Positions 11,343 through 23,287 of a DNA stretch of 64,000 bases are shown one piece after another. The stretch is from Hibiscus mutabilis. Lineage: Eukaryota; Streptophyta; Magnoliopsida; Malvales; Malvaceae. Numbering within the stretch: position 1 is the first letter of the stretch; the number at the start of each line of letters is the position of its first letter. The stretch spans positions 87,597,909 to 87,661,908 of the forward strand of contig CM033714.1 of assembly GCA_019671005.1 (NCBI GenBank). Direction: 5' to 3'. Below the pieces are notes generated by a model that saw only the letters and a program-made list of their open reading frames with translations, was not told where the DNA came from and did not search any database. A program made the translations under genes and the position numbers.

Positions 11343-14145
11343 ATGGAATCCATTGGAGTCCTCATGGCTTGCCCCATGAACCCTTACCTCGAGCAAGAAC
11401 TCGACAAGCGTTTCACTCTCCACAGGTTCTGGAAAGTCCCCGACAAATCTACATTTCTTACCACTCACAGCAACTCAATTCGGGCTGTCGTCGGTAACGC
11501 CTCCGCCGGCGCCGATGCCCAGATGATCGAGGCCCTGCCCAAGCTGGAGATTGTTGCCAGCTTCAGTGTGGGGCTTGATAAGATCGATTTGGCCAAGTGT
11601 AAAGAAAAGGGTATCCGAGTTACCAACACTCCTGACGTTTTGACTGAGGACGTGGCGGATTTGGCCATTGGTTTGATGTTGGCGGTGCTGAGGAAGCTTT
11701 GTGAGAGTGATCGGTATGTGAGGAGTGGCAAGTGGAAGATAGGGAACTATATGTTGACTACTAAGGTTCGTCCACTTTTCTTTGGCATAATTGAGCAGTT
11801 TTGGTTTATTTGAAATTACTTTTGTTAGTTTTTGCGTATCGGACGATTTTGATGATATTACCCTTTCTGGGCTGTTATTGGATTTTGCAGAATTTGTTCT
11901 TTGCATAACTATTTATCATGTGCTGGCGAGTTTGTGTTTCTAATTAGTGAGTTGCTATATTATGATTTATGGGTTCTGTTTTTCTTCATTGAAGATGGAT
12001 AATCTTGCAATATATGCTTCAGGGGAGAAAAAAAATGCTTATACTACTTGTATACATCTTTCAACATATGCATTTAGTTTAAGACGCAAGTTTTGTGCTT
12101 GTAAATTTCATGGTTGGCTGTTCCTTTAGCCTCTCAAGTAATAGCTTTGGGATAATGTGGTTTGCTGGTAGCTGCATTAGTCTATTTAGTGGCATTCCGG
12201 TCTCACTAACTAGCGAAAGAGTTACCTTTATGCTAGATGATTACGCTGTCATTCTTTCTGATTTCACTGTTGATATTACTTATCTCTCTTTGGATTTCAG
12301 CATGATCATTATGTTGTAGCAAATTCTTAATGGTCAAGGGTGTTTATATGATGAACTAATATGCAAGTGCTATTAAAACGGATATAGATATGGCTTTCAT
12401 CTAATAAGCAAGTACAGCTTTTGATAGAAAGCACTAATCAGAGAGACGTTTTATGAGTATAAAGCTCGTTAGTTTAAAGTTAAACAATTCTAGCTTTTTA
12501 AGGTGTAGAGCTGTGGCCATAGTCCGTAAGGATAATCTTCGGGTATTTTACCCCATAAGGCATGGAGCTACAATAGTATCTCTATGTGCATTTACTGACA
12601 TCCTATTCCTACCATACGTGGACATAGAGGTAGATGCATGTTTACATAATCCAATTATGGATCTCTGTGTAACTATATTTTCCTCAAGTATGATATGTAA
12701 TGCATATAGCAAGCAACTCAGAAGGATGCTTGGTAGTTATGAGGTCCCTTGCGAGGATAATGGAGGTTCAAACAATTATAGGTACAAGTACAGAGGAGTT
12801 ATAAACTGCTTTGGAGTAATGGTACAACCTAATTCAGGAGAACTGTTTCTTTTACTAATTGTTTCAGCATTGTGAATTGACTGAAAATGGGTTACTGATT
12901 AGCTATTATTTGGTGATTGAGTCCTGTTTATTTTCTATAAATTAGTATTCTTCCATCAACTTATTTGAAATTAGTGCTTAAAGCAAGGCCATTAAGCTGT
13001 AGTTAGAGTCTTGCGACGGAGGCTCTCTGACTAGTACTAATAATTATTCAATTAATTTGAATGCTCGAGTATACACAGCTACTTGAAAAGGGTGTAGCGG
13101 TGCATGCTTAACGTATTGTTGTTCTTTACTCGACTTTGGGAAGAGTTTCCTTCTCAATTTGCAAAAGAAGAGAAGTTTTTCTTTTTGCTAAGAAGATTCT
13201 ATTCTCTTACCTTACAAGATTCTATTCAATTAATCTTTTTCTCTTTTAGATTGAGAAAAGAGGTTTTCTATTGCCCTTGGAATCCATTTGTTTGGAAAAA
13301 CATGAAGCAGCTATGTCCAGCATGATAGTGACTTTTAACTTTGTGACAGAAAAGTCGACAATTATAAGTTTTGCAAGTGTTTATTATAGGCTTTCATCCA
13401 TTTGGTATAAGAAACATTAAGATTGAATTGAATCTGTGTTACCTTTGTATGCTTTTCATCCATTTGGTATGAGGAACATTAAAGATTGAATTGAATCCAT
13501 GTTAACTTGGTTCTTTGTGTACATATGTTGCATCAGATTTAGAGATACAAGATTAAGGAGTCTTTTCTTCCCATCCCTTGCCCTTGTTTTCGTGCCCATT
13601 TAACTGTACTATCTCCCATATTTCAGTTCACTGGAAAAAGAGTCGGCATTATCGGACTTGGCAGGATCGGCATGGCAATTGCAAAGAGAGCTGAAGCATT
13701 TAGCTGCCCTATTAGTTACCATTCTAGAACAGAGAAACCAGAAATCAAATACAAATATTATCCGAGTGTTGTTGAACTGGCTGCCAATTGTGATATCTTG
13801 GTTGTTGCTTGTTCACTGACTGAAGAAACCCGACACATCATTAACAGGAAGGTGATTGATGCTTTGGGTGCAAAGGGTGTGCTCATCAATATTGGAAGAG
13901 GCCCTCACGTCGATGAACCTGAGCTGGTTTCCGCATTGGTTGAGCGCCGGTTAGGAGGTGCTGGACTTGATGTGTTTGAACACGAACCTGAAGTACCTGA
14001 AGAGCTTTTCGGGCTCGACAATGTGGTGCTCTTACCTCATGTGGGAAGCGGCACGGTAGAAACCCGTAAGGCCATGGCTGATCTTGTGCTGGGGAACTTG
14101 GAGGCACACTTTCTGAAGAAACCATTATTGACCCCTGTGGTTTAG
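11343..14145 (+). CDS. HPR2: Glyoxylate/hydroxypyruvate reductase (HPR2 / hydroxyphenylpyruvate reductase family)
   Basis: NAD(P)H-dependent 2-hydroxyacid dehydrogenase that reduces hydroxypyruvate and glyoxylate in the photorespiratory bypass; close relatives reduce hydroxyphenylpyruvate. Two exons, 11343-11765 and 13627-14145, joined by a 1,861-bp GT-AG intron, encode 313 residues, the usual length. The Rossmann motif GLGRIG is at 151-156. HSRT follows the second beta strand (173-176), whose Ser-Arg favours NADPH. The catalytic triad R232 (NIGRGP), E261 (FEHEPE) and H279 (LLPHVGSG) is intact. The start MESIGVLMACPM matches the family, but the same frame is open for 58 more codons to an ATG at 11169, and that stretch is basic and free of Asp and Glu. 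No frame defects. The choice between HPR2 and HPPR as primary activity cannot be made from sequence alone. Confidence 0.9.
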
Positions 14146-15099
14146 TGGTGATTGGGAGCTTCATGATGCTGCTCTCTCGTTTATATTTTTCATGGTCTTT
14201 TAGGAGATTGTATCCTGGATATGAAAACCTTAATCATTTGATGTTTCCATGTTGGTGTCAACTAGAAGGAATTCAGCCATTCATGTTGCCTGAACTTTGT
14301 TTTCTCGAGATATCATTTCTTTTTGTTTGAGCCAAAGTATCCACCGCAGATAACAGTGACTAATCCCTTCGCCGTGAGTATTCTCATTAAGAGATAAACT
14401 GCTGGCCGGCTATGAAATGTACTCTATTGTCATTGGTATCAAGATATCATTTTTTAAAGTATGCATGTGTTGAATTCAAATGAGAAACATAAAATATTTA
14501 AAAACAAATAAAGAATAGTAGTGATTTGCAAAGACGGGTTCGATTCTTTTCTAAATTTACAGCGTGAAAAGTCGGCAATTTTGCCTACTATTGTTTTAAG
14601 GTTAATTACACCACGGGTCAGTTTTAAGTTTAGTAAGAAACAAATCATTTTCTTCTAAAGTAAATTTAATCATTCAATTAAAAATTTATGACAATTAATT
14701 ACTCCGTAGTTAAAATTGAAATATGACATTATATAATAAAAATTTTAGTCCTCAAAACTTTTACATTCTACCATTTTAGTCTTAATTCAAACATAATTCA
14801 ATAAATTCATTTTTTTATATTTAAAAATTTCGACATTGTATCATTCTACCACTTAGCACACTCCATACTAATTCCCTTAACTCGATAATCAATCAGAAAT
14901 ACTATAAATAAAAATATCATACTTAATGAAATAATGCACGACATAAATAGTTAAATACCATATGAAGACGAATACGTCAATACATATTAAACGAATTATT
15001 GATGTGTTTTTTAATAGATTTGTAAATTTTAGATAATTCTATAATATTTGAATAAATAAAAATATCATGAATAAAACATTTGTTTTAAAAAATAACCAT
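14146..15099. other. 3' flank of the reductase gene and AT-rich spacer
   Basis: 3' untranslated sequence probably extends to about 14450. Beyond that is AT-rich DNA with no recognisable gene. Confidence 0.4.
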
Positions 15100-15108
15100 T
15101 ATATTAAA

Positions 15109-15440
15109 GGGTAAACTACCGTAATGCTCACTTACGTTTGGGTTGTGTACATTTTTGCTCACTGATTTTAAAAATTGAATTTTATGCTCATTTACGTTTT
15201 CGGGGTGTAAACTTATCATCACTGAAACGTTTTTCACTGTTAACATTTAACGAGAAGCTGATTTGGCAGATTAAAAGTTAATTAATAAAAGGCTTAATAC
15301 CTAAATAGGTGCCCAAACTATGTTTGTGGATCACTTTTGGCGCCTAAACTATTTTTAAGCTCTAAATAGGTGCCTGAAGTTTTAATTTTGGTCATTTTAG
15401 GTGCCTAACCGTTATCTACTGTTATTTTTATTAAAAAATA

Positions 15441-15471
<31 letters not shown>

Positions 15472-16319
15472 TCTTTTTTATTTTATTTTATTTTTAACTT
15501 AATTTATTTTATAAAAAACCCTAAATTTCCCAAAACTCACAAAATGACCCCAAATTCAAAATCCCTAACTTCCCCAACCGAATCCACCACCGATGGTTAC
15601 GCTGCCGCCCCTATATCCGCCGCTGGACTACCAAGATCATTTCCCCTAACCACCCATTGCCGATAAACGGCGGTAAGTATGTCGATCGGCTTCCTAACGT
15701 CGAAAGAAGCCAAAATCGCGAAAGAAAGTCGTCGACACACCTACCATCAGTTATCGACGATGGGTGGTTGGGGAAACGGTCGTGGTGGTCCGGCGGCGAT
15801 AGTGGTGGTCTTCGGTGAGGTAGTAAACGGTGACAGTGACGGTAATTTGGGGATTTGGGGTTTTGGGTTAGGGATTTGGGACTATTTTGTAAAGATTTAA
15901 ATCTGTCAATTTTTTAAAAAATTAAAATTAAAATTTTATTTAAAAATTAATTAAAAGAAATTAAAAAATAAAAACATGCCACTTGTCACAATTTAATTAG
16001 CTAACAAATTTTTATTAACGGTTAGGCACCTAAAATGACCTAAATTAAAATGTTAGGCACCTATTTAGAGCTAAAAATAATTTAGGCACCAAAAGTGATC
16101 TACAAGCATAATTTGAGCACCTATTTGGGTATTAAGCCTTTTATTAATTAGCTTTTAGTCTGCCAAATCTGCTTCCCGTTAAATATTAACGGTGAAAAAC
16201 GTTTCAGTAAAAATAAATTTATACCCAAAAACGTAAATAAATATAAAGTTCAATTTTTAAAATAAATGAACAACAGTGTACACAGTCCAAACGTAAGTGA
16301 GCATTACGTTAGTTTACCC
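15109..16319. mobile_element. Non-autonomous Mutator-like element (MULE) with 9-bp target duplication
   Basis: The ends begin GGGTAAACTACCGTAATGCT (left) and, reverse complemented, GGGTAAACTAACGTAATGCT (right). The terminal inverted repeats extend about 305 bp (15109-15414 and 16018-16319), including words such as AATAGGTGCC and its complement. The flanks carry a perfect 9-bp duplication TATATTAAA at 15100-15108 and 16320-16328, diagnostic of the Mutator superfamily. The 600-bp interior is GC-richer (15590-15850) and could be captured host DNA. An open frame there (15679-15900, plus) is glycine- and valine-rich with no recognisable domain. Confidence 0.85.
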
Positions 16320-16804
16320 TATATTAAATTATACCGCAAAATTTCTAATCAATCACAACTTTACACATCTACTTCAACTCAATCCCATGAAAATACGAAT
16401 CGCAATAACGTGAGGCTTTTTCACAATCCCGTGATCAACCGAATATTCTCATTTTTTAAATATGAATATTCTCATTTTTAGTGTCGTTGAATTTCATACT
16501 CATAAATTAATATTCTTTTTTAAGAATCGAACGGAAAAAAAACACTACAAAATATTTAATCCGAATTAATTAATCAATTCATCATATGTGTGAATTGTTA
16601 TACCAAAAGAAAAACTGTTGTGTTCTTCCCCAATCAATCACAGCTAAATCCACTGGCAAAAAGTAAAGAAGGGAAGCTTGTAAATTTAGATAACCCAGAT
16701 TCTTATCATAAGCATGGATGACATGAACTTATTTCAAATGATCTTGCCTGTACAAGACTGCAACAAACCATGAAAACATGGGATTTTGAGTACTTGGGGG
16801 ATTA

Positions 16805-17228
16805 TTAAGGAAAGGTTGAGGAAGAAGATGAAGATGAAGCCCCTTTGAAGATGAGAAACTTGAGTCTCTCCAATGTAAAATAAATGAAAGTCCCTTTGGA
16901 ATGAGTGAAAAAACACCCAAAATTCGAACCCACCACACATTGCCAGCCATTCCCATATTTGCTATCAAACTCCTGCCAAAAAAAAACATGTTTAAACTCA
17001 TAAAAAGAAGAAGCAGAATCAGAACCAGAAGCTAATTAAGTTACTTAAAACCAGAGAGAAAGGAAAAACCTTTTTGATGTATCCAGCAATGGATGTGCAG
17101 TCAAAAACATCATAAAGATCAAGAGCTTGAGAAGCAAAAGACATTGCTTGAATCTGCATCTTCAATGGCATATCTGAGTCCTCCACCAAAGCTTTTCCTT
17201 CCAACATGTTTTTGATGATGTTTTCCAC
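16805..17228 (-). CDS. Dynein light chain (LC8/DYNLL type)
   Basis: Small dimeric hub protein of the LC8 family. Plants lack dynein motors, so it acts as a partner-binding adaptor. Two exons, 17228-17070 and 16972-16805, splice in phase to 108 residues. Exon 1 carries MLEGKALVEDSDMP, MQIQAM and SQALDLYD. Exon 2 carries EFDSKYGNGWQCVVGSNFGC then FFTHSKGTFIYFTLERLKFL, which is the peptide-groove strand with the conserved TFIYF. After the family's usual end (LIFKG) there is an extra tail, ASSSSSSSTFP, from TCT/TCA/TCC codons. The family start would be the Met at 17207; the Met at 17228 adds seven residues and is in frame. No defects. Confidence 0.9.
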
Positions 17229-17532
17229 AGGATTACACCAAAAGAAATGAATCTGGGGGTTGGGTTTTTGTCGATGGATATCTGCTTCTTATCTTTAAGA
17301 ACCGAAATAAAGGATTGGGTCAAATCTGAGTCTGTCTTTAGGATTTTTTATCTTGTTTTTCCACATTTGGAGGAATATGAGTCGTGTCTTTGATATTTGT
17401 AAAATATTATTGAGCTGGCACTTTGTCCAGCTTATCTTGTCCTTATTTCCCTTTTTTTCTTTTTGTTCAATTTGTTTTTGTCTACCTTTACTAAAGAGAT
17501 AATGGTAAAGTTTTTCTAATACACGATATAAA
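17229..17532. other. 5' flank of the dynein light chain gene
   Basis: Upstream sequence of the minus-strand gene. No further exon is recognised, and an open frame at 17295-17567 has no domain. Confidence 0.4.
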
Positions 17533-17770
17533 ATGAGGCTAAAAAGAGGCGCAATCGAATTTTTCATAAAAATTATAAAATTTTTAATATTAACTTTTTG
17601 ATATATATCAAAATTTTACACGAAATTTCTACACTTTAATAAGAAATTCGGTGTATACCGAAATTCTTATATTTTTTATAAGAAATTTTGTATATATCAA
17701 AAAAATTGGTACGGAAATTTTTACAATTTTTATAAAAATTTCGATTGTGCCTCATTTAAAGATGCCTCAC
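17533..17770. repeat. Fold-back element (MITE-like)
   Basis: Left arm ATGAGGCTAAAAAGAGGCGC then AATCGAATTTTTCATAAAAA. The reverse complement of the right arm reads ATGAGGCACAATCGAAATTT then TTATAAAAATTGTAAAAATT. The middle repeats AGAAATTTTGTATATATC-like words. No coding content. Confidence 0.5.
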
Positions 17771-17954
17771 CCTATAACTTCCCATAATGGATAACCGGTA
17801 AATAACTCCAAATATATGTGGGTAAACTATGAAGATAGTCCATTGATTATAAACTACTTTTAAGTTGGATTAAAAACAACGTAAGCGGATTTGAATTTAG
17901 GATAAAAATCTTCGATCTAACCTACGAAGGTTAAATTCCATCATATTTATAAAA

Positions 17955-18168
17955 GAAAAAATTTTTGAAACACAAGTTGTGTAAATTTTAGTTTATTTAA
18001 GGGTTTGAAATTTATGTGTTTAGGTATTAGAATTTAGAATTTAAGGTTAGTATTTAGGGTTTAGTTTGCAAAAGTTTAAGGTTAGGAATTTAAGATTTAG
18101 GGTTTATAATGTAGATATGCATGCTTGTATAATTTACACAACCTGCATATCAAAGTTTTTTTCATATA
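17955..18168. repeat. MITE with telomere-like core
   Basis: Begins GAAACACAAGTTGTGTAAAT and ends ACACAACCTGCATATCAAAG, with diverged TTTAGGGTTTA units between (17998-18110). Same family as the copies at 4190 and 25990. Confidence 0.55.
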
Positions 18169-21100
18169 AAAATTTCATTATAAATTATTTAGGGCTCTTT
18201 TTTAAAATGTCATTATATGAAAAATAGTTTAAAATATAAAATTATAAAAAAATATACTTTAAAAGTATAAAATGCCTAAAATTATTGAAATGTCTAAATA
18301 TTATTAACAGATTTATAAAACTCTGCTAAACATTATTAAACTATTTGTTAAAATTATTAAAATCATAATGTAAACTATAATCACACATATTCATTGATGA
18401 AACATTTTTAATCGACACAACCACATGCAACTCACACTCTAATATTATTGTCTCATTTGTAACACCAAAAAAATGATATTGTATTCCGATTAGTTTTTAT
18501 ATTTTAATATCAAGTATTGAGTTCGATATTAATTTTTTTTAATAAAGAGTTCGATATTAATTAAGTCAATAATACTGGACCAAATAAATTATGGATGTTT
18601 CTATAGTGAAGAACTGTTAAAATCAAGGCTAAGGACTAAATTGTAAAGATTACAAAATATAATGGGAAGTGGTATTTTCCCAAAAAGCCTCAAGCATTAA
18701 ATAATTGAGAATTAGACCCTTATGAACTTATTATTTATGATTTTTACTAGTTTTATATTGTTGTGGGCAAAACGAGATCAAATTGAAAAGAAATAAAAGC
18801 TTGGGGTCAACGTGTAATTTTGTAAAAATCTAAATATGAATAGTTGAATTATGGTTCCATTGTTTTTGATAAGATGCAATGGAAAAAGAAAAAGAAATAG
18901 AATTATTAGATGACATGGAAAGGGTGATAAGGATATTAAATAATATATTTTTAATTGAAAAATGATATATCTTCATCCCTTTTCTCATACTATACGTGTG
19001 AAAGACAGAAAAGAAAGGTGGGATCATCCATTTTCATTTGGGGTTTGAATAACTAAATTAAAATTTAAAAAATAAATTTATTTAAATTAAAATTTTATTT
19101 TTAAAAAAAAACTCAAATGTCTTTTACATTATCTATAACCCATTTATATGATAAACCTTAATCCAAAGCCCAAATATAACCATGACCTTACTTTCAAACA
19201 TCAAGCCCGTCTATACCCAAATCCATTACCCCTGATCAGTTACCAACTAAACCCCTTCAGCCCAACACCCGACGTCGTAAAACATATCAGAAACCCATTT
19301 ACACTAGCCCCTTTCGCCTCAACGCCACCACGACAATAGGACCAACGGCAGTCGACCGCGTCGACAATGGCTCTCCACGTCAGTAAGCTCTGATTCTTAA
19401 CAAGCCAGGACCACCACTAGTCCCCTCCCTTCGTACAATCTTCCAAGGTACGTGCAAACAAAAGCAAGAGGATTTTAAACATGTTACCAACAATTCTATA
19501 AATCAGAGATGAATACAAACAAAGGGAATCCGCAACTAATGAGGGATTTTACTTTATTTTTATTTTAGATGCAAAAATATGTAATTCGGGTATAAAACCG
19601 AACGAAAACAATGTAAACAGGGAACGAGATCAATACAAAAACACAAAAAAAAGCAAGCAATCTTCCATTATCGTAAAGTATTGGTGTTCTTCCTTTGTTC
19701 TTTAAAACCAAAACTAAGTGTCATACTCCTCTTTTCTTTATTTTATTATTTTTTAAAAAAGTCATTTAATAGTAGTATTGTTTTATTTTTCATTGTCTAC
19801 TTCATTAGTTATGGGTAGTCGGTGCTTCCGTCTTCTTTTTTTTTACCTTCATACATTTTGTCCCTCTTGTGCATTTATTTGTTTCAATTCTAGCCTTAAA
19901 TTTCTGTTTAATGTATTTAAACCCCACATGTCTAGTTTTTTATGTGTCTAATGCGCACCTCATTTTGTTTTTCATATATATATAGTTTATATATATTCCT
20001 ATTATCATACGTATATTACATATATAAGTGTTACATATTATATCTTTTTCGTTTCTGTTATACCATATGTTACATATTTATATATAATAATATATGTTAT
20101 ACTTTATATGTATGTATATATGTCTACATTTATTTTAATTTTGGTTGTTTGATCACGTTCTGCTTTGGGCCTTATGGTGACCCGCAACGAGGTATAATAT
20201 GTATTATTCATGGCACGTTTAATTTAATTAACCCCTAACTTATTAACGTCTAACTTTCAATTTTCGCTTTTAATTTATCGCCCTTTTGTTCCATCCTATC
20301 CTTTCTGGATATTTATTTACTTTTCCACATTTTAATTCTTGCACTTTAATTTTCCCGCAATTATTTTACGTGTTTCTTTTGTTCGATCCGTCTTTTTTCT
20401 GGATTTTCTACTTATTTTATTTATTTTTATCGTGTTTTTGTTTAATTCTTTATTTTTGCGACATCCATTTTATTTGTCATTCACTTAATCTTTTAATTCC
20501 ATGCTTATCTTGATGATTAATTAACTTTAAACCTCAAATATTTATTAATTTCCATATTTGTGTCAAAACAGTCATGACTTAATGGATGTTGGCCAAATAT
20601 TTGAATTAATCCTTACCGACCCAAGATAAATATTAATTAAAAGTTGACAAGATATGAAATCATGATTAATTGCTCGCATCATGCATAAAGGTGACGTATG
20701 AAATTCGAACCATAAATTAACACGACAGTCAGGCTTATTTGATGTCGGTTTAATCTATGGTTCGATGTATCGTCATCCTTATTAATTAAATGTCCAATTA
20801 ATTCGAACCCACCAATTTGATAAAGCCCATTTAATTAAGGTGTATATTCAATTAAGTACATTTGACTAAATTCAATTCAAATTTCAACAAGTTCCATCAA
20901 TTTGGTACCAATTTTCGGGCGTGATAGGGGTGCTAATCATTCCCAACACGTAACTAACTCTCGAACCCTTTTTAAAACGAATATCTGATTTTATGGCGTT
21001 CGACCTACCTTACCCAAGTGACGGGTAGCGACTCAAAATCTTCATTGTTTTCAAAAACACGAATATTCAAAAGAAATCCCCTAAGAATCAAATTTTGAAA

Positions 21101-21829
21101 AATATGAAGATACTCCGATTTTGACTTTCCAAAAAAGAAAAAGTTGCTACATCATATTTCTTCCATTTTTTCTAAAAAGAAAGAAAAATAAATATTTTAA
21201 CACGAATTTGAGAAAAAAATTTAGAGACTTTTTTTATAAGAGTACGATGATCATATTTTAACAAAATTGAAATTACGATCAAAATTGAAATTACTTTGCT
21301 CATCTTTAATGTCTTTAAGAAATAACTTAAACACGATAAAAATGTAATATATTTATCAATTATTTGATAACTCAAATTTTATTTAAATTTTTTTCGAGTC
21401 GAGTTGTTTGAGTTTCTGTTCAAATTTAATTATAAATATTTATAATGTTATGGTACTAGTTGACTTAAATTTATATGACTTTCTACAACCATATAAGCTA
21501 TCTATATTTCATATTTTTTCATATGTGTTATACATATATCAGATAAAGTTGATGGGTTCGACTTGAACATAAAAACTAATCCACTAATTACTTAAAACTT
21601 TGAGTTATTTCAGTCACATCTTATAAGTCAAATTTTATTTGAAATTTTTTCAAATCAAATTTATAAATTTATAACTCGAGTCTAGTAGAGTCGAGAAAAT
21701 TAATTTTTTAATCAAATTTTATTTAGCTCTAATTTTATTTATGTTGACCGAACCAATAATATTTTTCTATACAAGGTAATCTGGCATAAGTTAATTTAGT
21801 TTCCTATGCATATACCGAAGCTCTCAATA
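18169..21829. other. Repeat-derived intergenic DNA, including a probable Ty3/gypsy LTR scrap near 20900-21060
   Basis: No gene is supported. 18580-19040 is a non-coding A-rich stretch. 19940-20510 is very T-rich, and its long open frames are chance. The segment 20915-21060 contains TTCGGGCGTGATAGGGGTGC, then CTAACTCTCGAACCC and GACGGGTAGCGACTC. This word order resembles the end of gypsy-type LTRs in Malvaceae and other dicots (recalled, not searched). No reverse transcriptase is seen. Confidence 0.35.
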
Positions 21830-22030
21830 ATAACTTGGATGGTGATCTTGGGTATGCTCCCAACAAAAGATCAGCTATATTGTATGGGGCTTGCTTAGTT
21901 GCTTTAGATACGAAATGCAAGCTTTGTGCAGGGGCTGTTGAAACACGAAATCACTTGATCTTTGAGTGTCCTTAATTCAAGGAGAGTTTGGGAAGCCATT
22001 CTTCTGGCTTGTCGAATCACCTGTCAAATC
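21830..22030 (+). mobile_element. LINE remnant (zf-RVT zinc finger end of reverse transcriptase ORF)
   Basis: The translation near 21905-21975 reads TKCKLCAGAVETRNHLIFEC P, the Cys-x2-Cys...His...Cys finger found just after the reverse transcriptase of plant non-LTR retrotransposons, followed at once by a stop. The weaker text upstream (PNKRSAILYGACLVA) also fits. Nothing else of the element remains. Confidence 0.6.
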
Positions 22031-22562
22031 GCTCTTAGTCACTATTCTTCGATTTACTTATATATGTTGCATATAAATCAAAGATACTTTAGGGGTTTGA
22101 TTAATAATTCGAATAATTTTTTTTAAAATATCTGTGATATTGTTAGAATCCGACTATTTAAAAAAAAATATTAATAGGTTAGATAATACATATACTTTGA
22201 TTTGTATAAAATGAGGTTTGATAACTATTTGTATCATATTGCTGTTTTTTAAATAATAAAATCACAATTATTTAAAAATAATATTTTTTTAAAATTTGCA
22301 ACTGTTTATTTATTAAGAAAATCAATTAGGTACCAAATTCAACATCTTAGCCAAAGTTAGAAACCAAATAAGATATAAAGCCCTAATAAATATAGTACGA
22401 CGTTTGTTTTGTAAAGGCCCATACCATCATTTTTGGGGTCCAATTAAATAAATTGCTCAGCCTGCAAGAAGCGTATATCATACGCTCTCTGTCTCTGCCT
22501 TCTCTTTGGAAATATTCGTATTTAGCCGCCAAAATCAAACATCTTACTCAAAATTTCCCAAA

Positions 22563-23287
22563 ATGGACCCACCCTCCTCTTCTCAAACCGCCATGGCCGA
22601 CGACGACGAGTGGGAGCTCTGCAACGACGACGGCTTCATCTACAAACGCCGGAAGCGGCCGCCGCGTTCTTACCGAACCAGCACCGGCGCCAGCGGATCC
22701 CGAGGAAGAGGAGACGACGGAGAGAGTGGAAGAGGAAAAACCTTCTCAGAGTGAAGGAAAAGTACAGAAAGAGATCGAGGAGTGGGAGATTTTGTCGGAA
22801 TCTTTGAAGGCAATGCAAGATAAGGCTTTAGGGTTTCAAATCCAGCAGCAAGGAAAAATGGAATTGAGAGAGACGGAAGAGAAGCAGAGAACGGCGTCGT
22901 CTTCAGGGTCGGAGAAGAAGGATAACGTTTCTGGCTCTTTGGTTGATGAGCTTCTTTCGCAGGTAATTTCACTGCTTTTGTTAATTTCCTTTATTCAAGG
23001 ATTAACATCCGTTGCTAAATTCCAGTCCATCTAGCCAAATTAAACCGATCATTACTAGTAACAGGTCATATGGATTTAGGGTTTCTACTTCTAGTTTTGA
23101 GGTTTGGTTTTACCATATTGAATCGCAGGCAGAAGCACAAGAAATGATAATCCGTGATGTTTCAAATTTGTGTGACATAGCGGAAGCAATGTGCAATGCG
23201 CAAGAGGAACGATTGAATCAAACCTATCTTGATCTTCCAATTTGGGCATCGCCCCGTGACGTAATGGCATCACTCTGTGACGAGTAA
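22563..23287 (+). CDS. Conserved plant protein of unknown function, two exons, frame conflicts in exon 1
   Basis: The start MDPPSSSQTAMADDDEWELC leads into NDDGFIYKRRKR, a signature I recognise only as belonging to an uncharacterised plant family. Further on in exon 1 come PAPAPADPEEEE, EIEEWEILSESLKAMQDKAL and VDELLSQ, a charged coiled-coil-like region. Exon 1 ends at 22962 (CAG|GTAATT). Exon 2 runs 23129-23287 and encodes AEAQEMIIRDVSNLCDIAEA, then DLPIWASPRDVMASLCDE and stop. The N-terminal signature and the acidic part are in different frames, which change near 22655-22670. A third frame at about 22705-22765 reads KRKNLLRVKEKYRK, which also looks conserved. Up to three one-base indels would reconcile these. 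No function is assigned. Confidence 0.65.

Noticed and set aside
12453..12875. 140-codon open frame inside the reductase intron
   Set aside because: It falls in a GT-AG intron whose flanking exons join in phase. The translated text has no domain and shows no codon bias like the exons.
19942..20513. Two long T-rich open frames
   Set aside because: They are rich in Tyr, Phe, Ile and Leu from TTT/TAT runs and look like membrane proteins only by composition.
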